A stretch of 64,000 nt of DNA, from NCBI GenBank assembly GCA_949287655.1, contig CASEHD010000003.1, forward strand, positions 161,349 to 225,348, read 5' to 3'. Made by a program: the position numbers and the translations under genes. The DNA comes from an uncultured Christensenella sp. (GTDB lineage: Bacteria > Bacillota > Clostridia > Christensenellales > UBA3700). Positions 42,895-51,642 of the stretch are shown here, in pieces (position 1 is the first letter of the stretch; the number at the start of each line of letters is the position of its first letter). The notes beneath the pieces were generated by a model, which saw only the letters and a list, made by a program, of their open reading frames with translations, was not told where the DNA came from and ran no database searches.

Positions 42895-44516
42895 TGATAC
42901 GTACCGTCGAAAACGTCAGTACCGCCGAACATAGCCGCCTGTCTGTTCTTGTCGTCAGCCTGTATCTGCTCGTACTCTTCCTGCAACTGGTATTCGTCCA
43001 TATCGGGATTGTTCATCTGCACCGCCCGTTGACGAGAGATAAAACCGCCCTGCAAGCCCATATTCGTCATCTCCGTACGAGTGTATGCGTTCGTAAGTCC
43101 TGCGCTCGACCACCTCAAAACGACGGTATCCGTATATCCGTAATACGTTGTAACCTGTTTCAAAAGCGCGTTTATCGGTTTTTCGAGTTTCTCGCGCTTG
43201 TCCTCAACGTAAAGCGCGGTTTCGCTCTCTTCGGTGGATATTTCACGCGCTGTCTTTGCCGCCGTGTTGTCCTGTAAAAAAGAAGCGACCGAAGCAACGT
43301 TCAAGCCCTCTGCCATAGCCATATTTTGTATGAGCATGTCGCGAATTTCTTTCCACGACGTGGAGCGCAAGTCAAACTGTATCGGCAACGGCTTGTTCTC
43401 GTCGTACGAACTGCCAGGATACGACGAAAAAATCATATCTTTCCAACCGCTGTTCTGCGCTGCCGCTTGCTTGCTTTGCATGGGCTTCGGCAAAACGACC
43501 CTGCCGCGCCCGAGGTACATATCCGTATTGAACGCCGAGAAATAATAGTCGTACGATTGCAGATACGGTATCATTTTGGAAAGCATACTTTCGCCGAACG
43601 GCAATTCGGGAAGAGCCGAGACGTTGGATGTCCAGTTGACCAAGTACACGCCGAGCGAATCCGCGAACGGAAGCAATATCGGACAGTCGAAACGTATTCC
43701 GTCAAACGCTTTCGCTATCTGCCCTTTTACCTTCTTCGGCAAGTCTTTGAATGAGATGCCCTCGCCTGTTGCGTTGTATTCCTGCGACGTTGTTATTGTT
43801 CCGCGTGTTTTCCGTATCTCGTACCTCACAACCGGCGCGTTTTTCTTAACTGTGCCGTCTCTGAAAACGTAGTCGTCAAAATACCTGTGCTCTACAACGT
43901 AGTAGCTGTCAAAACACTGGTCGTTTTTCTCTTTATAGAGCGACGTAAACGAACGCACAAAACAACATACGTCGAGTATCTTTCCGTCAAAGCCTACCGT
44001 CGGAAAAAAGCTGTCAAACCTTAACGCCGTGACTTTGAGTAGATCTCCGTGCTTGTCTAATTTCAAAAGCGAGGTACCGCCCGCCGCGGCAAACGTAATC
44101 GCTTTCTTTACCTCTTGATGAAATGCCGCTCTTTCGCTCCAATCCGTGGAAACGAACGCCAAAGCGGGATTTACGATATAGTCGCCGTTCTCGTCCTTTT
44201 GTAGTTTCTCTTTTTTTGCGTTCTTGAAAGCAAGGCGACCGCCGATAACCTTCTTCGACGTGTTATTGACAAGCGCTGTCCCGAGCTTAGTCGAGAATAT
44301 TCCCTGATCTGCGTTGTGAAAATACGGCACCCAACCGTCGTACCACCAAAGCGGATTCTGCACCCACCTTTGCATGTAGTCGCGGTATTCAGACCGTATA
44401 TTCGCATAGTACGCCGCCCTGTTGACAAAGTTATACTGCCAGTACATGTTGAACGCCGCCGCACCCTGCCAGGGCGCAAACGTGTTGTCAAAGCTGACTG
44501 CCTGTGTATCTGCCAT
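42891..44516 (-). CDS. Phage portal protein
   Basis: The 541-residue protein lies between large terminase and minor capsid genes and has the SPP1-like portal pattern: an N-terminal wing, LLKLDKHGDLLKVTALRFDSFFPT, and the stem/crown segment DNTAAKTAREISTEESETALYVEDKREKLEKPINALL (seen as TAREISTEESET). It forms the dodecameric ring through which DNA passes. Confidence 0.88.
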   Translation of the reverse strand: MADTQAVSFDNTFAPWQGAAAFNMYWQYNFVNRAAYYANIRSEYRDYMQRWVQNPLWWYDGWVPYFHNADQGIFSTKLGTALVNNTSKKVIGGRLAFKNAKKEKLQKDENGDYIVNPALAFVSTDWSERAAFHQEVKKAITFAAAGGTSLLKLDKHGDLLKVTALRFDSFFPTVGFDGKILDVCCFVRSFTSLYKEKNDQCFDSYYVVEHRYFDDYVFRDGTVKKNAPVVRYEIRKTRGTITTSQEYNATGEGISFKDLPKKVKGQIAKAFDGIRFDCPILLPFADSLGVYLVNWTSNVSALPELPFGESMLSKMIPYLQSYDYYFSAFNTDMYLGRGRVVLPKPMQSKQAAAQNSGWKDMIFSSYPGSSYDENKPLPIQFDLRSTSWKEIRDMLIQNMAMAEGLNVASVASFLQDNTAAKTAREISTEESETALYVEDKREKLEKPINALLKQVTTYYGYTDTVVLRWSSAGLTNAYTRTEMTNMGLQGGFISRQRAVQMNNPDMDEYQLQEEYEQIQADDKNRQAAMFGGTDVFDGTYQ

Positions 44517-45838
44517 TATGCTACCTCTTTATATCTTCTTTCGGGATCCGGTGTTTCCCATATATTCGCGGGGTTGTTGTAGTACGCACACACCGCGTAT
44601 CTGAAAGCGTCCGCGCAGTCGTTCGGTATTGAGTCGTCAAACTTACCGTCGCGTTTGTCGTCCCATGTCATAAGCTCTAAATCTCGCACCAGTTGACTTT
44701 CCGGCTCCTCTTTCCATTTGTTGCGTATATAGTTAAAATGCCCGCCATAGTTAAGCAAACAAAGCGCATTGCGAGAGAACGCATTGTTTACCGTGTCCGT
44801 CGTAACGGATAAGTCTTTTTTGCTGAAAGCGCATACGTTGAAATAGTCGGGCAAGTGATACGCCAGCGATAAACGCAAGTCTCCCGCCGCGCTATCGACC
44901 GCAGTGTAATACTCCGCCGCACCGAGTTGATACTCGCTTTCTAACTCTCGGATATACCTCAAAATGTACGGTATCAACTGTTCGTTTGAAAGTTGACCGT
45001 TTATCTTCGGATTGTGATAAAACAGCTTCAAGACCACGCCTTGCCCGTTGTCCATTATCGCAAGCGGACAAATACACGTGCTGTCGTTCGTGTTCGCTCC
45101 GTCTACGCCGAAAATAACGTACCGCACGCGCCCTTTTCCGTATATCTTCGAGTATTGTTCCTCTGTAAGGAAATGCCGTTCCCTCTTGAAAAGCGGATAG
45201 ACAAGACCTTCCGATTTTACCCAATTCCCGAGGATCCATTTGTCAAAATAGATTGTGCCCCGATATTCAGTTTCCAGCGCGTGTACAAAGTCAGACGTTA
45301 AGAACGGGTTATCGTATATCGAAAAATGCTCTGCGTAAACGTCAACGCCGGGTTTGTCTATAAACTGCTTGACAAAATGCGAGGGCGATTCAGGGTTGCA
45401 AGTCGCGTCGCAGCACGCATTCGGCGCGTCAAGACGGCTTTTGAGCATTTGAAAGAAGTTCTCGGGATAGGTCGTCAACTCGTCGCAGTATGCGTATCCG
45501 ATTCCCATACCCTGTATTTTCGTTATCGCCCTTTCGTCGTTCGCTCCGATTACGTAACACTTTTTGCCGAAAATCGTGATTTCCTTTTTGTTGACTATCT
45601 CCCCGATAAAGCGCTTTCCGAAACGCTCCCTCATAGGCTCGAATACGTTTCGCTCAATCGTGTTCAACGTCTTGCCGGTAAAAAGTATGTTGTCGTTAAG
45701 ATGCTCGTTGATATGCAGAAACGCCAAAGAAAACGAGACGACCGTTTTTCCCGAACGTGTCGCCCCGTAAAGTATATTCCAGCGCCTGTTTGCGTTCCTT
45801 ATTACCGCTTTTTGCTTGTCGGAATAGTACTCGCTCAT
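44516..45838 (-). CDS. Terminase large subunit
   Basis: The 440-residue packaging motor has the Walker A-like loop YGATRSGKT (24-32), a Walker B-like YAYCDE and the RNase H-fold nuclease with VIFGVDGANTNDSTC and a late Asp in SIPNDCADAFRYA. It starts at 45838 after GAGGTG, its ATG overlapping the small subunit stop (ATGA). Confidence 0.93.
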   Translation of the reverse strand: MSEYYSDKQKAVIRNANRRWNILYGATRSGKTVVSFSLAFLHINEHLNDNILFTGKTLNTIERNVFEPMRERFGKRFIGEIVNKKEITIFGKKCYVIGANDERAITKIQGMGIGYAYCDELTTYPENFFQMLKSRLDAPNACCDATCNPESPSHFVKQFIDKPGVDVYAEHFSIYDNPFLTSDFVHALETEYRGTIYFDKWILGNWVKSEGLVYPLFKRERHFLTEEQYSKIYGKGRVRYVIFGVDGANTNDSTCICPLAIMDNGQGVVLKLFYHNPKINGQLSNEQLIPYILRYIRELESEYQLGAAEYYTAVDSAAGDLRLSLAYHLPDYFNVCAFSKKDLSVTTDTVNNAFSRNALCLLNYGGHFNYIRNKWKEEPESQLVRDLELMTWDDKRDGKFDDSIPNDCADAFRYAVCAYYNNPANIWETPDPERRYKEVA

Positions 45839-46233
45839 TTCGCCGCACCTCTGATTTCCTCGCATATCTTGCTAAGCGCCTTGCCAACAGCTTCGTCACC
45901 CTCCGTCAAAGTCTCTTTCTGCCCGAGGTATTGTTTGCCGAGCCATATCGCCATTGTCGCGTTGCCGTTCTTCGCAATGTCAAACTGTATTCGCCTTAAA
46001 GACTTTTTACCGTTTGCGTTCCCTTTTTGTTTGCACTCTAAAAAAGTGTCTCTGTTGTCTGCGTTTTGCAGGGTTGCCACCGTTGTACCGAGAACACTCG
46101 CTATCTCCTCATCGGTACACATTATCTCTGCCATTTTGACGATCGCGTCTATCCCCGTAGCATTGAGTACGAGTTTCGGGCGACCTTTCGTCTTTACCTT
46201 GTCAAAGAACGCTTCCGCCCTTTCCTCTGCCAC
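45835..46233 (-). CDS. Terminase small subunit
   Basis: The 132-residue protein has an N-terminal helix-turn-helix (MAEIMCTDEEIASVLGTTVATLQNA, about 33-57) and a helical C-terminal oligomerisation part (RIQFDIAKNGNATMAIWLGKQYLGQKE), matching small terminase proteins that recognise the packaging site. It is the first gene of the packaging block. The packaging site itself is not identified. Confidence 0.88.
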   Translation of the reverse strand: MAEERAEAFFDKVKTKGRPKLVLNATGIDAIVKMAEIMCTDEEIASVLGTTVATLQNADNRDTFLECKQKGNANGKKSLRRIQFDIAKNGNATMAIWLGKQYLGQKETLTEGDEAVGKALSKICEEIRGAAK

Positions 46234-46369
46234 GGTTTCACCTCCCTGTTTCCCCGCAAAGAAAAACGCACGGGGATTACTCCTCGTACGTCTTTTAAGG
46301 GGGATTATGAATACACGAAAATCATGTCTATCTGCTTTTCGACAATATCATAATAACACATATAAACCC

Positions 46370-46392
46370 CGAAAAAGTGCAGCACTTTTTCC
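46370..46392. terminator. Bidirectional hairpin between terS and the plus-strand cassette
   Basis: GAAAAAGTGC / GCACTTTTTC is an almost perfect palindrome in the 260-bp gap, with T-run to the right. Confidence 0.5.
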
Positions 46393-46428
46393 AAAATAAT
46401 TTTTTGACTTTTTTTGAAAAATCCCTTG

Positions 46429-46457
46429 ACTTGTTTTTCCGTATATGGTAACCTATA
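46429..46457 (+). promoter_or_regulatory. Probable promoter of the plus-strand two-gene cassette
   Basis: TTGACT, 17-bp spacer, TAACCT, followed by TATATATAG and then AAAGGAG before the start at 46495. The minus-10 is weak, so a slightly shifted one is possible. Confidence 0.5.
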
Positions 46458-46494
46458 TATAGAAAGCAAGGGCAAGCGCCCAAAGGAGTTAAGT

Positions 46495-46800
46495 ATGAAA
46501 AAGTATTTTGTATTGCTGGAAGACGTAAAACGTAAGACTGACGAGATCGGATATTGTGACCCGATTATCAAAGAAGAGTTTGACGACGAGGCGAAAGCCC
46601 GCGCGTACTACGAAAAGCTGAACGTAGAAGACGAGTTCGATTATCTTTGCAAGGCTGACAAAGTCGATCACTACCTCGAAAAGAGTCTTGTCGCGGTCGA
46701 ATACGTTTACGACGAGGACGTGGAAGATTGGGTTGACGCAGGCGAATTACACGACTATCTCGAAACGCAAGACGCGGGCAAAGAGTGGAGCGACGAGTAA
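46495..46800 (+). CDS. Acidic phage-encoded protein of unknown function
   Basis: A 101-residue, very acidic soluble protein (KKYFVLLEDVKRKTDEIGYCDP..., ending DAGKEWSDE). It is read against the surrounding late genes, with its own promoter, AAAGGAG site and downstream terminator, so it behaves as a moron active in the lysogen or early. It is translationally coupled to the next gene. Confidence 0.7.
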   Translation: MKKYFVLLEDVKRKTDEIGYCDPIIKEEFDDEAKARAYYEKLNVEDEFDYLCKADKVDHYLEKSLVAVEYVYDEDVEDWVDAGELHDYLETQDAGKEWSDE

Positions 46801-46988
46801 TGAGGGATAAAGAAGCTATAAAGCGCGCGCAGAAGCGCTACGAGGGAAGCGGGGTCATAAAGCGCAAGGTTCTTAAACTACACGCAGTCCACGACGCAGA
46901 CATTATCTCTCACATTGAGAAACTGTCGAACCTGAACGGATATCTGAAACAGCTAATCCGTGAAGATATAAAAAAGACGAGGAAATAA
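46800..46988 (+). CDS. Small basic ribbon-helix-helix-like protein
   Basis: A 62-residue basic protein. The stretch KRKVLKLHAVHDADIISHIEKLSNLNGYLKQLIREDIKK has the strand-helix-helix pattern of RHH DNA-binding proteins and of small phage/plasmid accessory proteins. Its ATG overlaps the preceding stop (TAATG). With the acidic partner upstream, an autoregulated pair is possible; no toxin is recognised. Confidence 0.6.
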   Translation: MRDKEAIKRAQKRYEGSGVIKRKVLKLHAVHDADIISHIEKLSNLNGYLKQLIREDIKKTRK

Positions 46989-47004
46989 GCCCTCGTCTTT
47001 TCAT
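46974..47004 (+). terminator. Terminator of the plus-strand cassette
   Basis: GACGAGG / CCCTCGTC around AAATAAG followed by TTTT; the stop codon lies in the loop. Confidence 0.75.
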
Positions 47005-47061
47005 TGTTTTCTATACGCCTTTTATTTTACATATTACTACATCTGGCGGGTATCTTCCACC

Positions 47062-47469
47062 TCACTGTACGTCTAAGAGACGGTATTTTATAGCATATTT
47101 GTGTAACTGATTGATAAAATCGTCTTCTTTGTCGTAGATTCTGCGACGACTGTAACACAATGCGGTCTCAATGTCGTAGTCGCTTGCCCTGTGCGTTTGG
47201 AAGTACCTCATGCGGATAATCTTTGCGGTATCGCCTGCGTAGTCCGACAACGTGTTCTCTATCGCTTTGACCCATAAATACATATTGCTGTCCAGGATCG
47301 TATCACACGCTATCATACAATCCACGTGACTATCGCTAGACCCCACCCCCCCGCTATGCGAAACGGTATTTTGTGAGGCTATATCCGCAAATTTATCTGC
47401 TATTCTGTCCCTCATTGCAGGGTATTGCCTGAGTTTTGATTTTAAAATTTTTTTCGTCTGTGCGTTCAT
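47062..47469 (-). CDS. ArpU/RinA-like phage late transcription regulator
   Basis: A 135-residue protein with a helical N-terminus and a sigma-4-like C-terminal HTH (IIRMRYFQTHRASDYDIETALCYSRRRIYDKEDDFINQL). This pattern, and the place directly before the packaging genes, match ArpU/RinA-type activators of late phage genes. Confidence 0.75.
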   Translation of the reverse strand: MNAQTKKILKSKLRQYPAMRDRIADKFADIASQNTVSHSGGVGSSDSHVDCMIACDTILDSNMYLWVKAIENTLSDYAGDTAKIIRMRYFQTHRASDYDIETALCYSRRRIYDKEDDFINQLHKYAIKYRLLDVQ

Positions 47470-47484
47470 TCTGCGCGCTCCTCC

Positions 47485-48477
47485 TTACCAGTCCACCGTT
47501 TCGTCCACCACGTCCGCTTGCTCGCGGCTGGTCATTTTAAGATATATTCGCGTAATATCCAGACTGCTATGCCCCAGCAAATCCGCGAGTAAAGATATGT
47601 CAAGCCTATGCTTCAAAAACTCCTTCGCGAAAAAGTGCCTGAATCCGTGAGGGTGGAGTACCTCTTCATCAATACCCAATTTTCGCCCGAATTCCGTTAT
47701 CTGTTTGTTGAGCGTCCTCTCAAAATTACGTATCTCGCAGATATTGTCCGATCGCGTGTTTCCCATAAACGCGTCGCTATCCGTTGCGTCTTTTTTCCAC
47801 CAGCGGCGTATCACGTAACCGCTGTCAACGCCCAGCCCGGAAAGATAGTCGAGTATCTCCTCGCGCGCTTTTTTCGGAAAGTATATGCGTCTGCGTTTCG
47901 CGCCTTTGCCGAGCACGTCTATATAGCCCAATTTCACATTTTCGACTTTGACCTGCAACAGCTCACAACGTCTTACCCCGGTTGTCCCCATAATTCTGAT
48001 CGCGAGATATACATTCGGTTTTTTTGTGTTTTTCATCGCTTCGGCGACCATAAAATCATAGTCAGCGCGGGTAATAACATTGTCGATATATTGCTTTGCC
48101 TGTACGGGTATGAGACGCACCTTGAACGACAACAACTTTTCGCCGTATTTTTCAGCTAAAAAACGCATATAAACGTGCGCGGCGTTGAGTTCACCGTTTA
48201 TAGTTGCCGGGGCAATATCTGCGTCCTCGCGGTTGTTTCTGTATTCTGTCAGCGATTGCATTGACATTGTGCCGCCCATTATGCAAAAAACCTTTTCGAC
48301 ATTAGCCAGCACCGTGTATATGCTCCTCAACGTGCGTCCTTTGCGGCGTTTACTCTCTGATTTATATAACCACGCCTCAAACTCGTCCCTTTCAAACATA
48401 AACTCTATGTCCCTGTTGTCCGCTGTCATATCCCATTGCTCTACGCTTGCGCGGTTAAATTCTTCTGCTTCTGTCAT
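47485..48477 (-). CDS. Tyrosine recombinase A
   Basis: The 330-residue protein has a SAM-like N-terminal core-binding domain (about 25-115) and a catalytic domain with R169 (TTGVRR), K191, H277-x2-R280 (HPHGFRHFF), H303 (LGHSS) and nucleophile Y312. The full set is present, so it should be active. It is clearly related to recombinase B nearby, and both are distinct from the integrase at the right end. The start at 48477 has GGGAG upstream; the longer frame has no ribosome site. Its role may be DNA inversion, multimer resolution or a nested element. Confidence 0.85.
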   Translation of the reverse strand: MTEAEEFNRASVEQWDMTADNRDIEFMFERDEFEAWLYKSESKRRKGRTLRSIYTVLANVEKVFCIMGGTMSMQSLTEYRNNREDADIAPATINGELNAAHVYMRFLAEKYGEKLLSFKVRLIPVQAKQYIDNVITRADYDFMVAEAMKNTKKPNVYLAIRIMGTTGVRRCELLQVKVENVKLGYIDVLGKGAKRRRIYFPKKAREEILDYLSGLGVDSGYVIRRWWKKDATDSDAFMGNTRSDNICEIRNFERTLNKQITEFGRKLGIDEEVLHPHGFRHFFAKEFLKHRLDISLLADLLGHSSLDITRIYLKMTSREQADVVDETVDW

Positions 48478-48488
48478 TCCCGGTCTCC

Positions 48489-48773
48489 CTATCTTTTGAT
48501 AATTTCTATGTTGTATCCGGCATATCGCGACATTAAAATGAATACTGTTCCTTTCGGGACGTTCGCTTTGTTGACCTTGCGGATTGCCGCTTTCAACGAC
48601 CTGCACGGCTCAAAACTTGCACAATCTTTGCCGATTACTTCAGGGTGCGCGCTGTCGTCTACCCAGTTGTGAAGATGAGGGTAATACCAATAGTTCGCGC
48701 CGTGGTCGTAAATCGTTATATCCGTAAAGCCGTAGCTTTTTATCCTTGCGCCTTTCTGCTTGTCATACTTCAT
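48489..48773 (-). CDS. Small protein between the two tandem recombinases
   Basis: A 94-residue soluble protein (KYDKQKGARIKSYGFTDITIYDHGANYWYYPHLHNWVDDS...). No domain is recognised. It lies in the same leftward unit between recombinases A and B and could be an accessory factor or unrelated. Confidence 0.6.
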   Translation of the reverse strand: MKYDKQKGARIKSYGFTDITIYDHGANYWYYPHLHNWVDDSAHPEVIGKDCASFEPCRSLKAAIRKVNKANVPKGTVFILMSRYAGYNIEIIKR

Positions 48774-48790
48774 TCTTCTTTAACTCTCCT

Positions 48791-49597
48791 TTAAAAATTC
48801 ATTGCCTTGTTGAGACGTTCAATTTGTTGCTGTTTATTTAACCGCAAATATATAGCAGTCGTGTTTATGCTGTTGTGACCCATCAGGTCAGCAAGCAAGG
48901 ATATGTCTTTGTCTCTCTTCAAAAACTCAACGGCAAAAAAGTGTCTGAAACTATGCGGGTGCATTACTTTTTCGTTTATTCCGTATTTGTGTGCGTAGTT
49001 CTGTAACTGTTGAGCAATTCCTCTCGTCGTTATCTGCTCACCGAAACGATTGGAAAAAAGAAAATCGTTGTCTCCGAGCGCAGAAAAAAAAGACAGCACC
49101 TCTTCGTTTCTCAGACTATCGCAAAAATATACGCGCCTGATCTTCCCTTTCGTCGGGATCTCTGCATATCCTTTGATCAGATCTTTTTTCTTGAATTGTC
49201 GAAACTCTGATACTCTCGCGCCGGTTTTCCCGAGAAAAAGACATATATAATACATCTTCTTTTTTCCGTCTGTTTTAAGGCGTTCGAGCAAAAGGTCAAA
49301 TTCATCGCGCGAGATAACATTTTCAACGGCGTTTGTCATTTGTACCTTTACCTTTTTTAATACTAAATCGGGTTTCCCGATAAATTTTAAATACTCTGAA
49401 ATTGCTGTTATGTAGTGATTTGCACTTTTCGGCTTCATTCTTTCCAACAATCCGCGCTTCCACTCTATCAGATTACTTTTTGTTATCTCGTCGTATTTAT
49501 CAAAATACTTCGACACGTGATCTATGTACGATTTTATCGTGTTTGGGGCTAGTTCTTTTTCCCACAGATAATTTTCAAAATCTCTAATTGTCGTCAT
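48791..49597 (-). CDS. Tyrosine recombinase B
   Basis: The 268-residue protein has an N-terminal SAM-like domain (1-85) and a catalytic domain with R128 (TGARVSE), K150, H215-x2-R218 (HPHSFRHFF), H241 (MGHNS) and Y250. All catalytic residues are present. The shared block DISLLADLxGHxS shows it is a paralogue of recombinase A. Start at 49597 after GAGAGGTG. It lies 11 bases after the HTH-HNH-sigma gene. Confidence 0.85.
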   Translation of the reverse strand: MTTIRDFENYLWEKELAPNTIKSYIDHVSKYFDKYDEITKSNLIEWKRGLLERMKPKSANHYITAISEYLKFIGKPDLVLKKVKVQMTNAVENVISRDEFDLLLERLKTDGKKKMYYICLFLGKTGARVSEFRQFKKKDLIKGYAEIPTKGKIRRVYFCDSLRNEEVLSFFSALGDNDFLFSNRFGEQITTRGIAQQLQNYAHKYGINEKVMHPHSFRHFFAVEFLKRDKDISLLADLMGHNSINTTAIYLRLNKQQQIERLNKAMNF

Positions 49598-49608
49598 TGT
49601 TTCACCTC

Positions 49609-50568
49609 TCAAAACTCAATTTCTTCTGGCGAATATGCGATAGCGTCGTCATATTCTTGCATTGTGCACAACATTTTCCGCCGCGCTGTTTTTTTGTGTT
49701 TCGATGAAAAAACGGTTCTGCACCTGCTTGTACAAAACGCCAGGAAAGACACTTCGTCATCTTTCCAACTGTCAATATCTTTCCATATCTCAATCGCGCA
49801 GTCCTGTATTAAATCATCTGCGCTGTAATATCCCCATTCTAAATTGCACAGGTTATGTGTTTTAATCCACCATTTTATGTCTGCATACACCCACTCTTTA
49901 AAAACGGCGCGGTTTTTTTCGTTCACGGGCAAATAGTAGTTCGCTGTTACGTCCCATGCGAGATTGTCAAGTCTATTATTCAATGAGTTCCCGTCTATAT
50001 GCTTAACCTGTTTCGCACACGCAGGCGGATCACCGCGGAACGCTAGCAACACCAGCTTTGCCACCGAGCACGATTGTTGATTGCGCATTCCGTCCCGTAA
50101 ACGTACCGCTGTGCCGCAGGCTTTTTGTCCGCTGGTAAATCTGACAACCTGACTCATAATTTTTCCCTCATACAATCGCCCGTTGACGATTCTATCTTTG
50201 CTTCGTACTCGTCCGATGTTGCTAACTTGATATTTTCCCTCGTAGCCGCGAACATCTCTCCACTCTTCTTCGCCCTGTGTTTCTTCGGCAACGTGTTTTC
50301 TTTTTCCCTTCGGGGCAATCCCGTGTTTCTTTTTTAATTTGCAGACAAACGCCGCGCTGACCCTGTATTTTTTCACAATGTCAACATTCCGCATGTTGAT
50401 GAGGTCTTCGACAGGAATATCGTTCGCGCGCTCTCTGTGACGTTTTATATCCCATTTGATACAATCATTCCGTATAGTTCCGGTGCTAACGCCGTAATAC
50501 TTTGCAATGGTCGCTATCGGCACATTTCCCGCGATCATTTTTTCAAGTTCTTCTTTGCTTCTATCCAT
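49609..50568 (-). CDS. Fusion of HTH, NUMOD4/HNH endonuclease and sigma-like region
   Basis: A 319-residue protein. Two helix-turn-helix units (about 12-35 and 52-80) are followed by a NUMOD4 motif (EEWRDVRGYEGKYQVSNIG, about 100-118), then an HNH core (KHIDGNSLNNRLDNLAW, about 188-204). The C-terminal segment (SADDLIQDCAIEIWKDIDSW... FLAFCTSRCRTVF, about 250-295) resembles sigma-70 region 2. HNH homing enzymes often carry NUMOD and HTH modules, but a sigma-like end is unusual. It could be a homing endonuclease inserted in, or domesticated as, a phage transcription factor. The region is A/T-richer than the late genes. Confidence 0.7.
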   Translation of the reverse strand: MDRSKEELEKMIAGNVPIATIAKYYGVSTGTIRNDCIKWDIKRHRERANDIPVEDLINMRNVDIVKKYRVSAAFVCKLKKKHGIAPKGKRKHVAEETQGEEEWRDVRGYEGKYQVSNIGRVRSKDRIVNGRLYEGKIMSQVVRFTSGQKACGTAVRLRDGMRNQQSCSVAKLVLLAFRGDPPACAKQVKHIDGNSLNNRLDNLAWDVTANYYLPVNEKNRAVFKEWVYADIKWWIKTHNLCNLEWGYYSADDLIQDCAIEIWKDIDSWKDDEVSFLAFCTSRCRTVFSSKHKKTARRKMLCTMQEYDDAIAYSPEEIEF

Positions 50569-50720
50569 AGGTCAACAACCTCTTTTACTTTTTTAAGCGT
50601 CTTAGAAACGTAAACATTTTCGCCGTTTTCAAGGAGAATAAACGTTCCTTTAAAGGGTTGATATATGTCTTGCCCTTTATATTTATAATGCTTCCATTCC
50701 GGCTGGGGGTTAATCTTCAT
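50535..50720 (-). CDS. Small phage protein
   Basis: A 61-residue basic protein (KINPQPEWKHYKYKGQDIYQPFKGTFILLENGENVYV...), with strand-rich middle and Lys-rich end. It overlaps the genes on both sides, typical of early phage operons. Function not recognised. Confidence 0.6.
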   Translation of the reverse strand: MKINPQPEWKHYKYKGQDIYQPFKGTFILLENGENVYVSKTLKKVKEVVDLWIEAKKNLKK

Positions 50721-50937
50721 TTTTCACCCACTTTACCCCATCCCACTTGTGAAGCCTTGCATAAGGGTTATGCTCGCAGCTTACACAGGGCTCTTTGTGC
50801 CAGCTTGTATTTGAGTTGAGCGCAAGTTCGCATTTATCCATACAGTAGCGACCGCATTCGCCGCAATGATCCTCTCTCTCTTCACCGAGCCATTTCAGCA
50901 CATTGATAGGCTTGCCGCAAAATTTGCATTGTTTCAT
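50710..50937 (-). CDS. Small zinc-ribbon phage protein
   Basis: The 75-residue protein has four Cys pairs or near pairs (CKFCGKP, CGECGRYCMDKC, CVSCEHN), indicating one or two bound zinc ions. Likely a nucleic-acid or protein adaptor. It lies in the middle of the overlapping early gene series. Confidence 0.65.
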   Translation of the reverse strand: MKQCKFCGKPINVLKWLGEEREDHCGECGRYCMDKCELALNSNTSWHKEPCVSCEHNPYARLHKWDGVKWVKNED

Positions 50938-51314
50938 TTCCTTTCCTCCTTAATCTCGCGCTCAGCTCGTTTTATGCAATAAGTAAATAATTCTGCTTTG
51001 CTCTTTGTTTGCATTTTATCTTCGGGGAATACTATTATGTCGTGGTTTTTCATCGCTTTATCACAAATAAACCTAAGCGCTCGTTCCGCGACCTCGGCGC
51101 GGTGCTTGTAGTCCTCTATGTTCCCAAACCCAGCCTCAATCAGCTTATCTGCGAGTATTTCGTCATAGGTTGGTCTTACGTCGTGATTTGTAAACCGGCT
51201 AATCTCGCCGTTGCCGACACGCCTTACTCCCTCGCGGAAAATCTCGTGAAAGTCAGCGTACGCCTGCTCCGAAGCCTGCTTTATTATCTCAATCATCTTT
51301 TCTCTGTCAGTCAT
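50934..51314 (-). CDS. Phage protein of unknown function, helical
   Basis: A 126-residue helical protein (EKMIEIIKQASEQAYADFHEIFREG ... CIKRAEREIKEERK). The stretch HRAEVAERALRFI is shared in style with the next gene (RRAEIAEKALFDF), suggesting related small proteins. Its start overlaps the preceding stop in the operon. Confidence 0.6.
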   Translation of the reverse strand: MTDREKMIEIIKQASEQAYADFHEIFREGVRRVGNGEISRFTNHDVRPTYDEILADKLIEAGFGNIEDYKHRAEVAERALRFICDKAMKNHDIIVFPEDKMQTKSKAELFTYCIKRAEREIKEERK

Positions 51315-51642
51315 TATTCTTTTCCTCGTGTTCTATATCTTCCTGTGCCTTTTTCAAAAGCATCTCAACCCCATTGACCGCAAGCATAAAAGACGGAATT
51401 GCAAGTATTCGTTTGTAAAAGTCAAACAACGCTTTTTCGGCTATCTCTGCGCGCCGTTCTTGTTTTTCTGCCTCTGCTATAAGCGGACATAACTTGTCCG
51501 CTATTTCTTCCGCGATATGATCTACATCGTTGCTGTCGAGTTCGGCAGGTTCCCAATCCACCGCGGCAAGAGTTGTGTTGTCTCTGATTGTTTCCTTTAC
51601 GACGAGGATTATCTCGTCCTTTACCTGTGTTTCGTCTTTCAT
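51307..51642 (-). CDS. Phage protein of unknown function, acidic
   Basis: A 111-residue acidic helical protein ending EHEEKNND. It contains RRAEIAEKALFDFYKRI, similar to the following gene product. It overlaps neighbours on both sides. Confidence 0.6.
   Translation of the reverse strand: MKDETQVKDEIILVVKETIRDNTTLAAVDWEPAELDSNDVDHIAEEIADKLCPLIAEAEKQERRAEIAEKALFDFYKRILAIPSFMLAVNGVEMLLKKAQEDIEHEEKNND

Noticed and set aside
46305..46571. 88-codon minus frame upstream of terS
   Set aside because: Overlaps the promoter and start of the plus-strand cassette, with no ribosome site or motif.
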